Of a DNA stretch of 47,717 nucleotides, positions 33,065-42,175 are shown in pieces. The DNA is from Lachnospiraceae bacterium (lineage in GTDB: Bacteria; Bacillota; Clostridia; Lachnospirales; Lachnospiraceae), in assembly GCA_026169045.1 (NCBI GenBank), contig JAPFDH010000125.1, positions 1-47,717 of the forward strand, written 5' to 3'. The notes beneath the pieces were generated by a model that was not told the DNA's origin, did no database searches, and saw only the letters and a list, made by a program, of their open reading frames with translations. Each line of letters begins with the position of its first letter. The first letter of the stretch is position 1. Both the position numbers and the translations under genes were made by a program.

Positions 33065-33152
33065 TTTCATTATTTGTACCACGTACCTGTTCTCTAATAT
33101 AAATTTCGATTTTATTAAGAATGAAAGTATTGTTTGGTTAAAGAGTGAGATT

Positions 33153-33186
33153 AAAAAACAGGACATCCCATGGTGTCCTGTTTTTT
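33153..33186 (+). terminator. Terminator after the cold-shock gene
   Basis: AAAACAGGACA and TGTCCTGTTTT pair around ATCCCATGG-type loop bases, ending in TTTTTT. The A run at the left lets it also serve hslO on the other strand. Confidence 0.88.
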
Positions 33187-33207
33187 CGTCTGTCAAAATA
33201 TCAAAAA

Positions 33208-34092
33208 CTATTGATGTTTTCTCTCCTGAAGCATATTTTGTAATTCTTCCACAGTAAACTCATAATTCTTATTACAAAAATGACAATTCACTTCAATGGG
33301 TTTCCCATCGTCAATCATCTCCTGTATATCTTCTGCGGCAATACTGGCCAGCGCTCTTGAAACCCTTTCCTTACTACAGTTACAATAAAACTGCACCGGA
33401 ATCTGATCCATGATTTCCAGTCCCATATCGCCCAGTACCGATTGAAGAATCTCCTCCGGATTCATTCCCTGATCCAGAAGTGATGTCACAGAAGAAATGT
33501 TTGCTATCTTTTCTTCCAATGCACAAATCACTTCCTCTGAAGCGCCCGGCATAAGCTGCAAAATAAACCCGCCAGCCTGGCGTACCGTGTTATTCTTATT
33601 CATCAGAACACCCAATGCCACACAGGATGGTGTTTGTTCTGATGTAGCATAGTAATAGGTCAAATCCTCTGCAATCTCACCAGAAACCAAAATGGTTTGT
33701 CCAACATAAGGATCCTTTAATCCGATATCCTTTATAACGCTCAAAACACCGATGCCGACAGCACCGGAAACATCCAACTTTCCTTTGGCATTTGGCGGCA
33801 AAAGTACTTCCGGATTTTCCACATATCCTTTTACATTTCCTTTAACATCTGCCGTTACAGTGATTCCACCGATCGGTCCGTCTCCCTGAATTTTCAATGT
33901 CAGAAGATCCTTTTCTCCCTTCATCATAGGCCCCATCATGGTTCCCGCCGTCAAAAGACGTCCCAATGCTGCCGTCGCCACAGGGCTGGTATTATGAGCA
34001 GCTCTGGCAAACTCCACCAACTCTTTTGTCGTAGCAGCAAATGCGCGAATCTGTCCCTCTGCTGCTGTCGCACGAATCATATAATCATTCAT
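33208..34092 (-). CDS. hslO: Redox-regulated chaperone Hsp33
   Basis: Holdase chaperone activated by oxidation, 294 residues. The N-terminal fold opens YMIRATAAEGQIRAFAATT; the zinc-binding redox switch at the C terminus is complete, with CNC (near 240) and CHFC (near 272). The start at 34092 overlaps the stop of the methyltransferase gene by 8 bp, so the two are coupled. Ends at the bidirectional terminator shared with the cold-shock gene. Confidence 0.95.
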   Translation of the reverse strand: MNDYMIRATAAEGQIRAFAATTKELVEFARAAHNTSPVATAALGRLLTAGTMMGPMMKGEKDLLTLKIQGDGPIGGITVTADVKGNVKGYVENPEVLLPPNAKGKLDVSGAVGIGVLSVIKDIGLKDPYVGQTILVSGEIAEDLTYYYATSEQTPSCVALGVLMNKNNTVRQAGGFILQLMPGASEEVICALEEKIANISSVTSLLDQGMNPEEILQSVLGDMGLEIMDQIPVQFYCNCSKERVSRALASIAAEDIQEMIDDGKPIEVNCHFCNKNYEFTVEELQNMLQERKHQ

Positions 34093-34852
34093 AATTTTTT
34101 TCCTTTCCCTTTTCTCTTCCTACAATATAAATACGGACACTGTCTTCATTAACCGGATTGGTCGTGCCATTGTCATAAGCAGCTACAAATTCTAAACCGG
34201 CTCTCTCCATAGCAGATATGATTTCTTCCACCGAATAAGCCCGCTGATAATGCATCTCCTCTTCTTTTCGGTATCTCCCATCCTCTTCCCGCAAAAACAT
34301 GGTTACATGATATTCATTGATCCGTTCGTCTTCATAATAATAATTTTCCCATATCATGCTCATATCATCTTCTGTCTGTCCATATACTGCATCCCCGGTC
34401 AGATCCTTATAATAATGTTCTGTCTTTAAATCAAACAAAAAAATACCGCCAGAATCCAGATAATTATTTACCAGAGAAAAAACCTGTACCAATTCATCTT
34501 CATTCAAAATATAGTTCATGGAATCACACACACTGACAACCGCCCGTACGGTTCCGTATAATTCAAATTCCCGCATATCCTGCTGCAGATACAAAATATC
34601 AAGACCACTTTCTTCCTTCTTTTCCATGGCTTCCATGAGCATTTCCTGTGATAAATCCACACCAATCATATCATAACCTTTGCGGGCTAAGAGTTCTGTC
34701 ATCGTACCTGTCCCACATCCCAATTCCAGTAAGAGCCCCTGTGATATCCCATATTGATGCAACAATTTCGTCAGATATTCACACCAGCTTTCATATGGAA
34801 TATCCGTCATCAGCCGGTCATAAATCTCGGCAAACGTCTGATAATTCTCCAA
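34085..34852 (-). CDS. Class I SAM-dependent methyltransferase
   Basis: 255 residues. It opens FAEIYDRLMTDIPYESW; LLLELGCGTGTMTELLA (about 40-56) is SAM motif I, GVDLSQEMLMEA motif II, and SVCDSMNYILNEDEL the following strand. This type of short methyltransferase beside hslO is common in Clostridia; the substrate is unknown. The start is TTG at 34852, after AAAGGAG. A short family C remnant lies 50 bp upstream. Confidence 0.85.
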   Translation of the reverse strand: MENYQTFAEIYDRLMTDIPYESWCEYLTKLLHQYGISQGLLLELGCGTGTMTELLARKGYDMIGVDLSQEMLMEAMEKKEESGLDILYLQQDMREFELYGTVRAVVSVCDSMNYILNEDELVQVFSLVNNYLDSGGIFLFDLKTEHYYKDLTGDAVYGQTEDDMSMIWENYYYEDERINEYHVTMFLREEDGRYRKEEEMHYQRAYSVEEIISAMERAGLEFVAAYDNGTTNPVNEDSVRIYIVGREKGKEKNYE

Positions 34853-34904
34853 TTTTCTTTCTCCTTTCCATTTGTTTATACAAATCAGTTGTTTTCCAAT
34901 TTGC

Positions 34905-34927
34905 AGTAATTCAGAGCCATATAGTTA
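34905..34927 (+). repeat. Family C remnant, copy C3
   Basis: 23 bp, GTAATTCAGAGCC followed by ATATAGTTAC: the two ends of a family C element joined with the centre gone. It sits in the leader of the methyltransferase gene. Confidence 0.5.
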
Positions 34928-34998
34928 CTCCAATTTATAAAAAAGGAGAACCCTTTCCCATATAAACCATATCTTTCTTATGTATTTATTACGAAAAA

Positions 34999-35041
34999 AG
35001 GCTGTTGCCTCCTCTTTGTTAAGATTCTGCAACAGCCCCAT
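34999..35041 (-). terminator. Terminator of the GntR-ABC operon
   Basis: On the minus strand GGCTGTTGC pairs with GCAACAGCC, followed by TTTTTT. It lies about 40 bp beyond the permease stop. Confidence 0.88.
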
Positions 35042-35083
35042 TTTACCAACAAATATATGGAAATGCAAGTCAAACCATTTGCT

Positions 35084-35737
35084 TTAAAATTCTTTTTTAT
35101 CCATAATAGATATACTTATTCTCAAAGATATTAATAACAATACCACACTGAAAAGAACCAGAATAACCGATATAATACTGATATGCATTGCTGAAAAATA
35201 CACAACGGCATTTCTCATATCAACCCCAATGGTTTCCATCATTTCCATCACCGCGTACCCGATGGCAAACAATACCCCTACGGTACTGATTATCGCAATT
35301 TTTCCCTTCTCTGAACCAAATTTAAGTTGAAAAGGAATCATAACTGCCTGCATAAGAAGCATCACCGGCAAAATGGCCAATCCACTTATCAGGCTGTTCG
35401 GCACAGAAATAGTTCCTTTAAAGCCACTGATCATAAAAGCCGCAAGCATTGCCAATATCCATGTACCGCCTCCCAGCAGCAGACCAAAACAATATTTTTC
35501 AACCGCATAACCGCCTCGACTGATGGGCAATGTAAATAAAAATGCATTACCATTATCAAATTCATCGTAACTGATCGTACTCAATGTAAATAAAGACATT
35601 ACCAATGAGAGAAATCCCACCATAAATAAACTATCCTCAGATATAATACTAATGCCCACTGCCACAACTAAAATGACAAAAAAGAAATTTTTTTGTACAC
35701 CCAATAGCCGAAAATCTTTTATCAATAAGCCCTTCAT
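35084..35737 (-). CDS. ABC-2 type permease of the GntR-ABC module
   Basis: 217 residues with six hydrophobic segments. MKGLLIKDFRLL and SYDEFDNGNAFLFTLPISRGGYAVEKY are typical of the ABC2_membrane_5 type. Its ATG overlaps the ATPase stop (ATGA), so translation is coupled. Substrate unknown; GntR-linked modules of this kind often answer cell-envelope stress or antibiotics. Confidence 0.85.
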   Translation of the reverse strand: MKGLLIKDFRLLGVQKNFFFVILVVAVGISIISEDSLFMVGFLSLVMSLFTLSTISYDEFDNGNAFLFTLPISRGGYAVEKYCFGLLLGGGTWILAMLAAFMISGFKGTISVPNSLISGLAILPVMLLMQAVMIPFQLKFGSEKGKIAIISTVGVLFAIGYAVMEMMETIGVDMRNAVVYFSAMHISIISVILVLFSVVLLLISLRISISIMDKKEF

Positions 35738-36585
35738 TCTGTTTTCCCCCTTACCATCATCATAATAATCCTATCCATCGTTCCTTTTTCAATTACGATC
35801 TCAGGATAATTATCCATATAATACTGTCTTTGATTGGTCAGACAGCAATAACCGTAGCTTTCTTGTTTCACCCTTAAAAGATAATCATGATCCAAGGTTT
35901 CATATTGTTTTTTATCCACTTTAAGCAAGGCATAGTCACTTAAAAGTACATCCGTATCCTCATGCAGTATAATTTTCCCTTCATGTATCATGTAGATATC
36001 ATCACATAGTGTTTCCAAATCACTGGATATATGAGAACTTATCATAATTGCCCGTTCTTCATCCTTCTCCATAAACTCCCTTATCATGTCCAATAATTCA
36101 GCTCTTGCTAATACATCCAATCCCGCCGTAGGTTCATCCATAATCAGAAGTTTTGCCTGATACGATATTGCCACAAGCACTTTTAATTTTGCTTTCATAC
36201 CGGTGGAAAATTCCTTAATTTTTTTATTCATTGGCAGTTGCATTCTTTCTGCCTGTTCTACAAAAAATGACATATCAAATTTTTTATACATGTTTTTCAA
36301 TATCGGTATCATGTCCCTGATGGACAAATATTCACTGAAACCGGAATCAGAAAGCACAACACCTATCTTCTCTTTATCCGATGGTGTAAGACTATGTAAA
36401 TCTTTTCCAAATATGGTAACAGATCCACCATCCATGCCAATAAGCCCCAATACGGCTTTGAATGTAGTGCTTTTTCCTGCCCCATTTTCTCCAATCAATC
36501 CTGTTATACACCCTGGTTTGACTTCTAAAGAACAATCCAAAGAAAAGCCATCATATTGTTTCTGTAAATGCTCAATTTTTAACAT
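35734..36585 (-). CDS. ABC transporter ATPase of the GntR-ABC module
   Basis: 283 residues. GLIGENGAGKSTTFKAV (Walker A), FSTGMKAKLKVLVAISY (signature region, with STGMK in place of the usual LSGGQ), LLIMDEPTAGLDVLAR (Walker B), and ISSHISSDLE. The C-terminal ~70 residues are typical of the BcrA/YtrB type. The start follows GGAGGG, whose bases overlap the end of gntR. Confidence 0.9.
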   Translation of the reverse strand: MLKIEHLQKQYDGFSLDCSLEVKPGCITGLIGENGAGKSTTFKAVLGLIGMDGGSVTIFGKDLHSLTPSDKEKIGVVLSDSGFSEYLSIRDMIPILKNMYKKFDMSFFVEQAERMQLPMNKKIKEFSTGMKAKLKVLVAISYQAKLLIMDEPTAGLDVLARAELLDMIREFMEKDEERAIMISSHISSDLETLCDDIYMIHEGKIILHEDTDVLLSDYALLKVDKKQYETLDHDYLLRVKQESYGYCCLTNQRQYYMDNYPEIVIEKGTMDRIIMMMVRGKTE

Positions 36586-36589
36586 GCCT

Positions 36590-36961
36590 TTATCCCTCCA
36601 ATATCAACTCAAATAAACTTTTGATTTCTTCATCGCTGATTCCGCATCTTCTTCCTTTTTGAATTGCTCTTTCCAAATCTTCTTCCAGTTCTTTCTTTTG
36701 TTCTTCCAGCAACCGATCCGGATTTATTGCTGCTACATATGTGCCTTTTCCATGAACAGTAATGGTAAACCCTTCGCTTTCCAAATTGTCATATGCTTTT
36801 TTTACTGTCAGCGCGCTGATTTTCAGCTCCTTTGCCAATATACGAACCGATGGCAAACTGTCATTTTCCTTTAATATTCCATCACGTATAAGTGTTTTTA
36901 TCTGATCCACAATTTGCTCATATATGGGAACCATGGAAGATGTATTAATAATGACTCTCAT
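36590..36961 (-). CDS. GntR-family regulator, YtrA type
   Basis: 123 residues, with the short form of the YtrA subfamily. The winged helix spans about 8-72 (PIYEQIVDQIKTLIRDGILKEN, LPSVRILAKELKISALTVKKAYDNLESEGF), and the short C-terminal helical tail is for dimerisation. It heads the ABC module and should repress its own promoter until an inducer is sensed. The start lies 13 bases after AAGGAG, somewhat long but with no better site. Confidence 0.92.
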   Translation of the reverse strand: MRVIINTSSMVPIYEQIVDQIKTLIRDGILKENDSLPSVRILAKELKISALTVKKAYDNLESEGFTITVHGKGTYVAAINPDRLLEEQKKELEEDLERAIQKGRRCGISDEEIKSLFELILEG

Positions 36962-36990
36962 GTTCTTCTTTTATCTCCTTTTTGTTTATA

Positions 36991-37039
36991 AACAGTATAC
37001 AACAGTATATATCTGTTGTCAAGTGTTATATACTGTTTA
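36991..37039 (-). promoter_or_regulatory. GntR-ABC promoter with overlapping operator repeats
   Basis: On the minus strand TTGACA (complement of 37017-37022) and TATACT (complement of 36994-36999) are 17 bp apart, close to consensus. AACAGTATA occurs at 36991-36999 and 37001-37009, and its inverted form TATACTGTT at 37029-37037. The repeats cover the -10, spacer and upstream edge, which fits direct blocking by the GntR protein. Confidence 0.8.
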
Positions 37040-37063
37040 TTTCCGATATCATTCTTTGTAAAC

Positions 37064-37101
37064 ACAAAAATAGCCGCCCCTCTAAAAGGAACAGCTATTT
37101 C
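37064..37101 (-). terminator. Terminator of the MATE gene
   Basis: On the minus strand AAATAGCTG pairs with CGGCTATTT across a G-rich loop, followed by a T run. It lies just past the stop at 37108. Confidence 0.75.
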
Positions 37102-37107
37102 ATATCG

Positions 37108-38466
37108 TTAATCCGCATGGCTCTGTATCGTTACAAATTTCGATTTACTTTTACAATAAAAATAATATGGAACTTCATACAAAAGCATCGCACTCCATCC
37201 GATTGCACAGGCAAAACATACCCCATAAATTCCCATATGGGGCACCAAAAGGAACGTAAAGATTACACGCAGAGATGTCTGAATAAAGGTACAAAGAAGC
37301 GTCACCTTCATATTTCCCATACCCCGGAAAAAGCCCTGAATACCATTGGTAAAAGCAGGAAATAAATAGAAAAATGCCATGGTCACCAGATATTGACTCC
37401 CTATTTCTACCATATTTTCTCCACCCTCACCTGTGACAAACAGCATCATAATAGGTCTATGAAGCAATAATGTCAATATACAAATAAGAATCCAGTAAAT
37501 AAACTCCAGACAAAGTCCATGCCGAAATCCATTAAAAATCCGTTCTTTTTTTTGGGCACCCCGATTCTGCGCTACAAATGTGGTGATTCCATGGGAAATA
37601 CTTTGTTCCGGGGTAAATGCAAAATCATCCACTCTTGTCACAGCATTATAGGCAGCAATCGTATCCACTCCCAATGTATTCACAGCTCCCTGTATCATTA
37701 ACTTTCCCACCGGCTGGCAGGCTTGCTGCATTGCTGTCACCGAACCATATTGAAGTGTTTTCTTTAATAACAGCCGATCCATATGCCACTCTGTTTTTCT
37801 CAAACAAATGGTAGGAACTCTTTTATAAATATAAACCATCGATAATGCGGCACAAACCCCTTCTGCTATCACGGTTGTCGTCGCAGAACAAATAATACCA
37901 AACCCCAAAAATCCGATAAATATGATATCCAATACTCCATTTAACACAGAAGAAATCATTAAAAACTTTAAGGGAGTTTTGGAATCTCCTACACTTTTTA
38001 AAGCAGCCGCCAATGCATTATAAAAATATGTAAATGGTGCACCCAAAAAGATGATGCGAAGATACACACTCGTCATTTCCATAACTTCCTGCGGTACTTT
38101 CAAGATCTTTAAGAGAGACGGCGTCACACAAATTCCAATGCCCACAACTAAAAGAGAAAAAAACAATCCGAATAAGAGCATCGTTGCCATTTCTTTTTTT
38201 AAGGATTCCCAATCTCCTGCTCCGAAAAATTCACTCATTAAGACTCCCGCCCCAATGCATATTCCGGAAATTCCCAATATAATAATATTCATTACCGGAC
38301 TCGCCGTGCCTGTAGCAGCCAATGCCTCTTTTCCAATGAAACGTCCCGCTATAATGGAATCCACAGCATTGTAAGTCAACTGAAATAAATTTCCCAAAAT
38401 CAAAGGAAGTGCATATTGAACCAAATGTTTGGTTGGATTCCCTACAGTCATATTTACCGATGCCAT
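37108..38466 (-). CDS. MATE-family multidrug/toxin efflux transporter
   Basis: 452 residues, twelve membrane helices. PLILGNLFQLTYNAVDSIIAGRFIGKEALAATG is the classic MATE helix-1 region, and the internal half-repeat begins LQYGSVTAMQQACQPVGKLM. It pumps organic cations or drugs by Na+ or H+ exchange; the substrate is not predictable. The start at 38466 follows GAGGAGAGGCT. It is a single gene. Confidence 0.92.
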   Translation of the reverse strand: MASVNMTVGNPTKHLVQYALPLILGNLFQLTYNAVDSIIAGRFIGKEALAATGTASPVMNIIILGISGICIGAGVLMSEFFGAGDWESLKKEMATMLLFGLFFSLLVVGIGICVTPSLLKILKVPQEVMEMTSVYLRIIFLGAPFTYFYNALAAALKSVGDSKTPLKFLMISSVLNGVLDIIFIGFLGFGIICSATTTVIAEGVCAALSMVYIYKRVPTICLRKTEWHMDRLLLKKTLQYGSVTAMQQACQPVGKLMIQGAVNTLGVDTIAAYNAVTRVDDFAFTPEQSISHGITTFVAQNRGAQKKERIFNGFRHGLCLEFIYWILICILTLLLHRPIMMLFVTGEGGENMVEIGSQYLVTMAFFYLFPAFTNGIQGFFRGMGNMKVTLLCTFIQTSLRVIFTFLLVPHMGIYGVCFACAIGWSAMLLYEVPYYFYCKSKSKFVTIQSHAD

Positions 38467-38640
38467 AGCCTCTCCTCTTTCCGTTTTCTTAGTAAACATA
38501 AAAGCTGTTCTTTGCCTATTATACTTTAAGAAACTGCTTTTGTTTTTTAGTATATCACGTTCCCTTCTTCTTTGTACATGTCCTATCTAAGCTTCTTCCC
38601 CATATCCTTTAACCAAACAGACACTTTTTCTTACCCTGTA

Positions 38641-38690
38641 CAAAAAGGCTGTCAACCCTAGGAAATACCTATTCCGGGCTGACAGCCTGC
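38641..38690 (-). terminator. Terminator of the CoA-disulfide reductase gene
   Basis: On the minus strand GGCTGTCAGCC and GGTTGACAGCC (overlapping arms CTGTCA/TGACAG) form a hairpin followed by TTTTTGTAC. Confidence 0.8.
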
Positions 38691-38696
38691 ACGTCT

Positions 38697-40448
38697 TTAC
38701 TTTTCATTCTTTTTATTTGATATCATGTCTGTTCCGTCTTTTTCAATCCCACATGGATACATTGCCCTGTAATGATAAGGAGCATCGGAAAGAACATAGG
38801 ATGCAAAACGATATCCGCCGGACAAATTATAGCAGGAAAATCCATTCTGCATTAAAATCCTACATGCCAGATAACTTCTAAGACCACTAAAGCAGTTGAC
38901 ATAGACCGGTTTGGATGGATTCAACTCGTTCAGATGTTCCCGCAGTTCATCCAGTGGAATGTGTACACTTCCCTCGAAATGTCCCCTTGCATATTCGGCA
39001 TCGGTGCGCACATCAAGCATAGTGATATCCTCTCTTCCCACCAATGCATCCATTTCATCCCAATGGAATTGTTTCACGATGCCATTTCTGATATTTTCAA
39101 TCACATATCCAACCATATTGACCGGATCTTTTGCCGATGCGTAGGGCGGCGCATAAGCCAAATCCAGTTCTGTCAAATCTTCTCCTGTCATTCCCGCAAA
39201 AATTGCAGTTGCCAATACATCAATTCTCTTGTCCACACCGCCAAATCCGGTAATTTGTGCTCCCAAAAGTTTTCCGCTTTCCTTTTCAAACAACACTTTG
39301 ATCGTCATATTTTCTGCTCCGGGATAATAGGATGCATGGGAAGCAGAAAACAGAACAGCTTTTTCATAGGAAATTCCCGCTTTTTTGGCAGCGCTTTCAT
39401 TTAAACCGGTAGACGCCGCAGTCATATCGAACAGCTGAATGACAGAGGAACCCAGCGCACCACGATATCCCGTTTCCTTTCCTGCAATCACATCGGCTGC
39501 TATCCTTCCTTGCTTATTAGCCGGTCCTGCCAAAGAAAACAGCGCGTCCTCCCCTGTAATTCTGTTTTTAATCTGCACCGCATCACCTACAGCAAAAATA
39601 TCCGGGTCACTTGTCCTCATCTGCTCATCAACAACAATGGCCTTCCGGATCCCCAATTTTAATCCGGCCTTTTCTGCCAATTCTGTTTCCGGAGATACGC
39701 CCGCTGCCATCACTACAAAATCCGCAGAAATGGAGGGTTCTCCCTTTATCAGAAGTTTCAGTTTTCCATCTGTTTCTTCAATACCTGAAACATTTGTATT
39801 TAAATATAACTGAAGTCCTTTTGCACGCAGATATCCGTGAAGTTCACATGCCATATCATAATCCAGAAATGTTAAAATCTGATTGCGAACCTGGATTAAA
39901 GAAGTATTGATTCCCGCGCGAATCAGATTTTCCGCCGCTTCTACCCCAATAAATCCGCCTCCGATTACCACCGCTGTTTTTGGTTTTTTCTCATCGATAA
40001 ACGTTTTCATATGCAGGGTATCTTCCACTGTTTTTAAAGTCATAATACGTGCTTTTCCATCCGCAGAAATACGATCCATTCCCTCAATTGACGGGTGATT
40101 TGCCTTTGCCCCGGGGGACAAAATCAATTTATCATATGTTTCCTGATAAATTTCTCCTGTATCCAGTTTTTTTATGGTCACACGTTTTTCGTTTCTGTCT
40201 ATTTCTAATACTTCCTGCCGTACTCTGGCATCCACACGAAACCGCTTCCGGAAACTTTGAGGGGTCTGAAGTGTCAGGTTTTCTTTTCTCTCTATCACGT
40301 TTCCCACATAATAGGGAAGTCCGCAATTAGCATAAGAAACAAAACCAGTCCGTTCTATCATAATAATTTCCGCTTTCTCATCCAATCGACGAAGTCTAGC
40401 CGCCGCACTTGCTCCACCTGCTACTCCACCTATAATTACTACTTTCAT
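38697..40448 (-). CDS. CoA-disulfide reductase with C-terminal rhodanese domain
   Basis: 583 residues. FAD-binding MKVVIIGGVAGGASAAARLRRL opens the protein; YANCGLPYYVG carries the redox cysteine (near 43) of CoA-disulfide and related NADH-dependent persulfide reductases; VVIGGGFIGVEAAENLI binds NAD(P)H; and FAVGDAVQI closes the second FAD site. The C-terminal ~100 residues are a rhodanese domain with VNCFSGLRS (active Cys). Fusions of this kind (CoADR-RHD) handle CoA persulfide and polysulfide. The start at 40448 follows GGAGGAAACG. It is a single gene. Confidence 0.92.
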   Translation of the reverse strand: MKVVIIGGVAGGASAAARLRRLDEKAEIIMIERTGFVSYANCGLPYYVGNVIERKENLTLQTPQSFRKRFRVDARVRQEVLEIDRNEKRVTIKKLDTGEIYQETYDKLILSPGAKANHPSIEGMDRISADGKARIMTLKTVEDTLHMKTFIDEKKPKTAVVIGGGFIGVEAAENLIRAGINTSLIQVRNQILTFLDYDMACELHGYLRAKGLQLYLNTNVSGIEETDGKLKLLIKGEPSISADFVVMAAGVSPETELAEKAGLKLGIRKAIVVDEQMRTSDPDIFAVGDAVQIKNRITGEDALFSLAGPANKQGRIAADVIAGKETGYRGALGSSVIQLFDMTAASTGLNESAAKKAGISYEKAVLFSASHASYYPGAENMTIKVLFEKESGKLLGAQITGFGGVDKRIDVLATAIFAGMTGEDLTELDLAYAPPYASAKDPVNMVGYVIENIRNGIVKQFHWDEMDALVGREDITMLDVRTDAEYARGHFEGSVHIPLDELREHLNELNPSKPVYVNCFSGLRSYLACRILMQNGFSCYNLSGGYRFASYVLSDAPYHYRAMYPCGIEKDGTDMISNKKNEK

Positions 40449-40632
40449 CGTTTCCTCCATTCCATCGGCTCTCAGTCAATCATACATACTTTAACCTTCA
40501 TTCCCTATATACTCCGCTGCCAATCGCACAAGCCGATTTTCTTATGTATTTCATTGTTTTCAGAATAACAGGTTTTTCTATTTTTTTCTGTAACTAACTC
40601 ACAAAACTGCCAATACTTTTATACGTTTTCCG

Positions 40633-41457
40633 TTATCCCGCAAATGCATTACATGTTTTAATAATAAAACGCATATATTTATATAATGCATCAAAACTCT
40701 CTTTTTCTATTCGAACGGTACACGAATCTATGCGGCATACTCCATCCATTCTGGCGGCAAAATCCGCATTTCGCTCATGATGAAAGGTAATATCCAAGGT
40801 ATGGGATTTAACCTGTGGCTTATTTTTCTTTACATGAATCGCTTGTTTTATAAAAAAGTCATACCGTTTCATAAGTGTATCCCAACTGCAGCACAGAGCA
40901 CTTTGGGAATTAATCACTTTCTTTGTCTCCACATAAAAAAAAGTATCTGTGATTTCTTCATCCATTTGCTTTTTTAAAAGATCATCTCCACTGATCAAAA
41001 TTACAGGTACGCCGTATTCTTTAGCCAATCCGGCATTTAATCCTCCTTCTCCCACTTCCATTCCGTCCAAAGCAATGGTTCGAATCATACTTCCCCAAAT
41101 GGTATGTGCCATAATACCATGGGTATTACTGCGGCAATGATATCCAATCAGGCACACCCCGTCGAAACTGGCATCCAGCCCCTCCATCATACCATATTCC
41201 TTATATGCACCATTACTGGTTATAAATGATGCCCTTGGATCCAATCGGGACGGCAAAAGATTATCCATATTCCCATGTCCGTCATTTACCACTACTTCCA
41301 TAACTCCGTTTTGAAATAATCGATCAATTACCAGATTCACTTCATTGATCATATTCGTTCGGTATTCTTCATATAATGCCCCGGATCTTGCTGTATAAGC
41401 CGGATTACTGTTTCCCCAAATCCCCTCAATATCCGCTGAAATATACACTTTTTTCAT
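40633..41457 (-). CDS. dppA: M55-family D-aminopeptidase (DppA-like)
   Basis: Zinc peptidase that removes N-terminal D-amino acids from short peptides; 274 residues. SADIEGIWG (metal Asp and Glu), VNDGHGNMDN and GYHCRSNTHGIMAHT (metal His residues), and GEGGLNAGLA are the DppA core. The start follows AAGGTGAAG. DppA is often linked to dipeptide transporters; none is seen here. It probably acts on cell-wall-derived D-peptides, inferred from the family. Confidence 0.88.
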   Translation of the reverse strand: MKKVYISADIEGIWGNSNPAYTARSGALYEEYRTNMINEVNLVIDRLFQNGVMEVVVNDGHGNMDNLLPSRLDPRASFITSNGAYKEYGMMEGLDASFDGVCLIGYHCRSNTHGIMAHTIWGSMIRTIALDGMEVGEGGLNAGLAKEYGVPVILISGDDLLKKQMDEEITDTFFYVETKKVINSQSALCCSWDTLMKRYDFFIKQAIHVKKNKPQVKSHTLDITFHHERNADFAARMDGVCRIDSCTVRIEKESFDALYKYMRFIIKTCNAFAG

Positions 41458-41556
41458 TTTTTCTTCACCTTTTTCCTTCCTCTTTTTATGGTTTTAACCA
41501 GACTCCTATTTTTTCCAATTCACCATTCCATACGCCAAGAAATCCCACCGCAACCA

Positions 41557-42156
41557 TCACTCGATACGAATTCCCAATCCATCCAGCAGAGTTATCACCT
41601 CCGGAAACGAAAATTTTGCATCCTGCAATTTATTTTGCTGCAAATCAATTACATATCCCACCGCCCCTCGAAAATCTGCTTTTCTCAAGTCACATCCACG
41701 AAATTGTGTCTTACCAAAATCGATCTGTTCCATATGACATTCCTGCATATTACATTCTTCAAAATACGATTCCTGGAATCGGCATGTCTCAAAATGAAAC
41801 CGCCGCAACCCCATCTGATAAAAACTGCAATATTTAAAAAATGTGTTTTTTGCCTCATATATCGGCTCATTCCTTCTTATTTTTGTTTTTAAAAGAGACC
41901 AATTCACTCCGACACAGACACAATCAAAAAATTTCCCATCCATCATACTGGAAAAATCCCAGTCCACTCCGACAAATATACAATTTTGAAAGGTACAATT
42001 TCGAAACATGCATCGTTTTATCCTCGTGGAAAGAAATTGACAATTTGAAAATACACATTCCAAAAATGTCTGATCTTCCAGAGTGGTATCTTCCATAATA
42101 AGTTTGCAAATCTCCTTTTCTTCCCATTCTTTTGGTTCATCAAACCGTTCTTCCAT
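41557..42156 (-). CDS. Cysteine-rich pentapeptide-repeat protein
   Basis: 199 residues. From about 25 to 165 it is built of A(D/N)LxX-type pentapeptides with unusually frequent C and F: FLECVFSNCQFLS, CMFRNCTFQNCIF, CRFQESYFEECNMQ, FRGCDLRKADFRGA. This should fold as a right-handed square beta-helix, as in Qnr, MfpA and McbG, which shield DNA gyrase. The closest visual resemblance is to Qnr-like proteins of Clostridia, but gyrase protection is inferred. It lies 19 bp after the PAP2 gene. Confidence 0.85.
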   Translation of the reverse strand: MEERFDEPKEWEEKEICKLIMEDTTLEDQTFLECVFSNCQFLSTRIKRCMFRNCTFQNCIFVGVDWDFSSMMDGKFFDCVCVGVNWSLLKTKIRRNEPIYEAKNTFFKYCSFYQMGLRRFHFETCRFQESYFEECNMQECHMEQIDFGKTQFRGCDLRKADFRGAVGYVIDLQQNKLQDAKFSFPEVITLLDGLGIRIE

Positions 42157-42175
42157 CGTTTATATGCTCCTGTTT

